From Candidatus Thiodiazotropha taylori (GTDB taxonomy: Bacteria > Pseudomonadota > Gammaproteobacteria > Chromatiales > Chromatiaceae), in contig JAHRHW010000225.1 of NCBI GenBank assembly GCA_019100305.1, positions 1 through 7,306 on the forward strand: 7,306 bases of DNA, in the 5' to 3' direction. Under the pieces are notes generated by a model that saw nothing but the letters and a program-made list of their open reading frames with translations, did no database searches and was not told the origin of the DNA. The translations under genes were made by a program, and so were the position numbers. This document shows positions 6,583-7,306 of this stretch, piece by piece. The first letter of the stretch is position 1. The number at the start of each line of letters is the position of its first letter.

Positions 6583-7306
6583 TCACTTATCGAGTTTGAC
6601 CTTTCCGCCAAACAGCCGGCCAACCAGACTGTGTTTGGTTTTTGCCATCCACTCCTCCCGCTCACTTAACAGCATCTTGGAGAGATTGACCAGGGACTGA
6701 AGTGTTTTGGTGCTGGCGATCTGCATCCTGATCTCAGTCTGCTCGGTGGCGCTGCTCCAGGGGCCACCATTGTGCTTGCGGATAAAGCCAACCACCTGCT
6801 GGTGCAGCGCATTGCGCAAATTGGCCACCAGATCCTCTTCCGCCTTCTTCGGGTCCCTGCCGACCAATTCGTGGACATGTTTTTTGGCCTGCTTGGGAGT
6901 CACCAGTTTCAGAGTGACACAATCATTCATCAGCAGATGCTCCATCTCAGAACGCCGGTCCTTGAGACGCTCACCCATCGATTTCGCTTCCGGCACATAA
7001 CCGGTGGCTTTTTTGTTCTGCTGATGGGCAGTAACCGGCTCGGCCGGCTCCTGTTGCTGGGCAACCACCTCTTCTGCCGATGCCTCCTGAACTGCATCAG
7101 GCCGGCCCGGTTCGACGGGTTCAGTCAACTGACCGACCTCCTGTTCCAGCCACTTCGACTTTTCGTTCAGTGCCTCATGAAAATCAGCAACCGAACTTTC
7201 GGGATTCAGCATACCCATGGTCGCCTCTTCCAGAATCTGCACATAGTAGCCCATGATGCTGGGATCGGTGATACCGTGGGATTGGCAGATGACAAAGGCA
7301 CGTCCT
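6583..7306 (-). CDS. Hypothetical protein, 5'-partial (start lies beyond the window)
   Basis: This gene was not recognised. The reading frame stays open without a stop from the window edge through the first visible ATG at 7254. The 17 codons before that ATG read like protein (RAFVICQSHGITDPSI), so the gene very probably starts outside; 240 residues are visible. The visible N-terminal part (to about residue 58) is compact and helix-prone. A Glu/Gln/Pro/Ala-rich, low-complexity stretch at about 60-100 looks like a flexible linker. The rest (about 108-240) is highly charged, alpha-helical and ends in a basic KVKLDK tail. No signal peptide, membrane segment or catalytic motif is visible in this part. 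The layout suggests a two-domain cytoplasmic protein, perhaps an adaptor or regulator, but this is only inference. Its end is 66 bases from the yjbQ stop on the opposite strand, and no terminator hairpin was found in that gap. Confidence 0.75.
   Translation of the reverse strand, partial: GRAFVICQSHGITDPSIMGYYVQILEEATMGMLNPESSVADFHEALNEKSKWLEQEVGQLTEPVEPGRPDAVQEASAEEVVAQQQEPAEPVTAHQQNKKATGYVPEAKSMGERLKDRRSEMEHLLMNDCVTLKLVTPKQAKKHVHELVGRDPKKAEEDLVANLRNALHQQVVGFIRKHNGGPWSSATEQTEIRMQIASTKTLQSLVNLSKMLLSEREEWMAKTKHSLVGRLFGGKVKLDK

Overview
The window looks like ordinary chromosomal DNA from a gammaproteobacterium. The evidence is the adjacent ubiC-ubiA ubiquinone genes, a RecG and a YjbQ that read like enterobacterial/pseudomonad-type proteins, and a VIT/VWA protein with a GlyGly-CTERM-like tail, a sorting signal known mainly from Gammaproteobacteria. 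A sulfur-oxidiser/Chromatiales-type lineage would fit the moderate GC seen by eye, but this is a guess. No tRNA, rRNA, CRISPR array, insertion sequence, integrase or phage gene was seen.

Layout. Bases 1-145 are a leader with a short repeated, hairpin-forming motif and a possible alternative RNA pairing next to a ribosome binding site. Bases 146-2173 (+) encode an exported VIT plus von Willebrand A protein. A strong hairpin follows at 2186-2210 and lies between this gene and the end of ubiA, which converges on it. Three minus-strand genes come next, read right to left: recG (5983 to 3875), then ubiC (3757 to 3170) and ubiA (3173 to 2271), the last two overlapping by ATGA. A promoter candidate for ubiCA sits in the 117-base recG-ubiC gap. 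yjbQ (6100-6516, +) diverges from recG across about 116 bases. At the right edge a minus-strand gene of unknown function (6583 to beyond 7306) converges on yjbQ and is cut at its 5' end by the window.

How the genes work together. UbiC removes pyruvate from chorismate to make 4-hydroxybenzoate, and UbiA prenylates it at the membrane; these are the first two committed steps of ubiquinone synthesis and are translationally coupled here. RecG (fork reversal and recombination) and YjbQ (small housekeeping enzyme) have no evident link to that pathway. The VIT/VWA protein is a separate, probably surface-displayed unit.

No clearly undescribed system is visible. The items most worth a second look are the sorting tail of the VIT/VWA protein, its unusual leader, and the unrecognised partial gene at the right edge.
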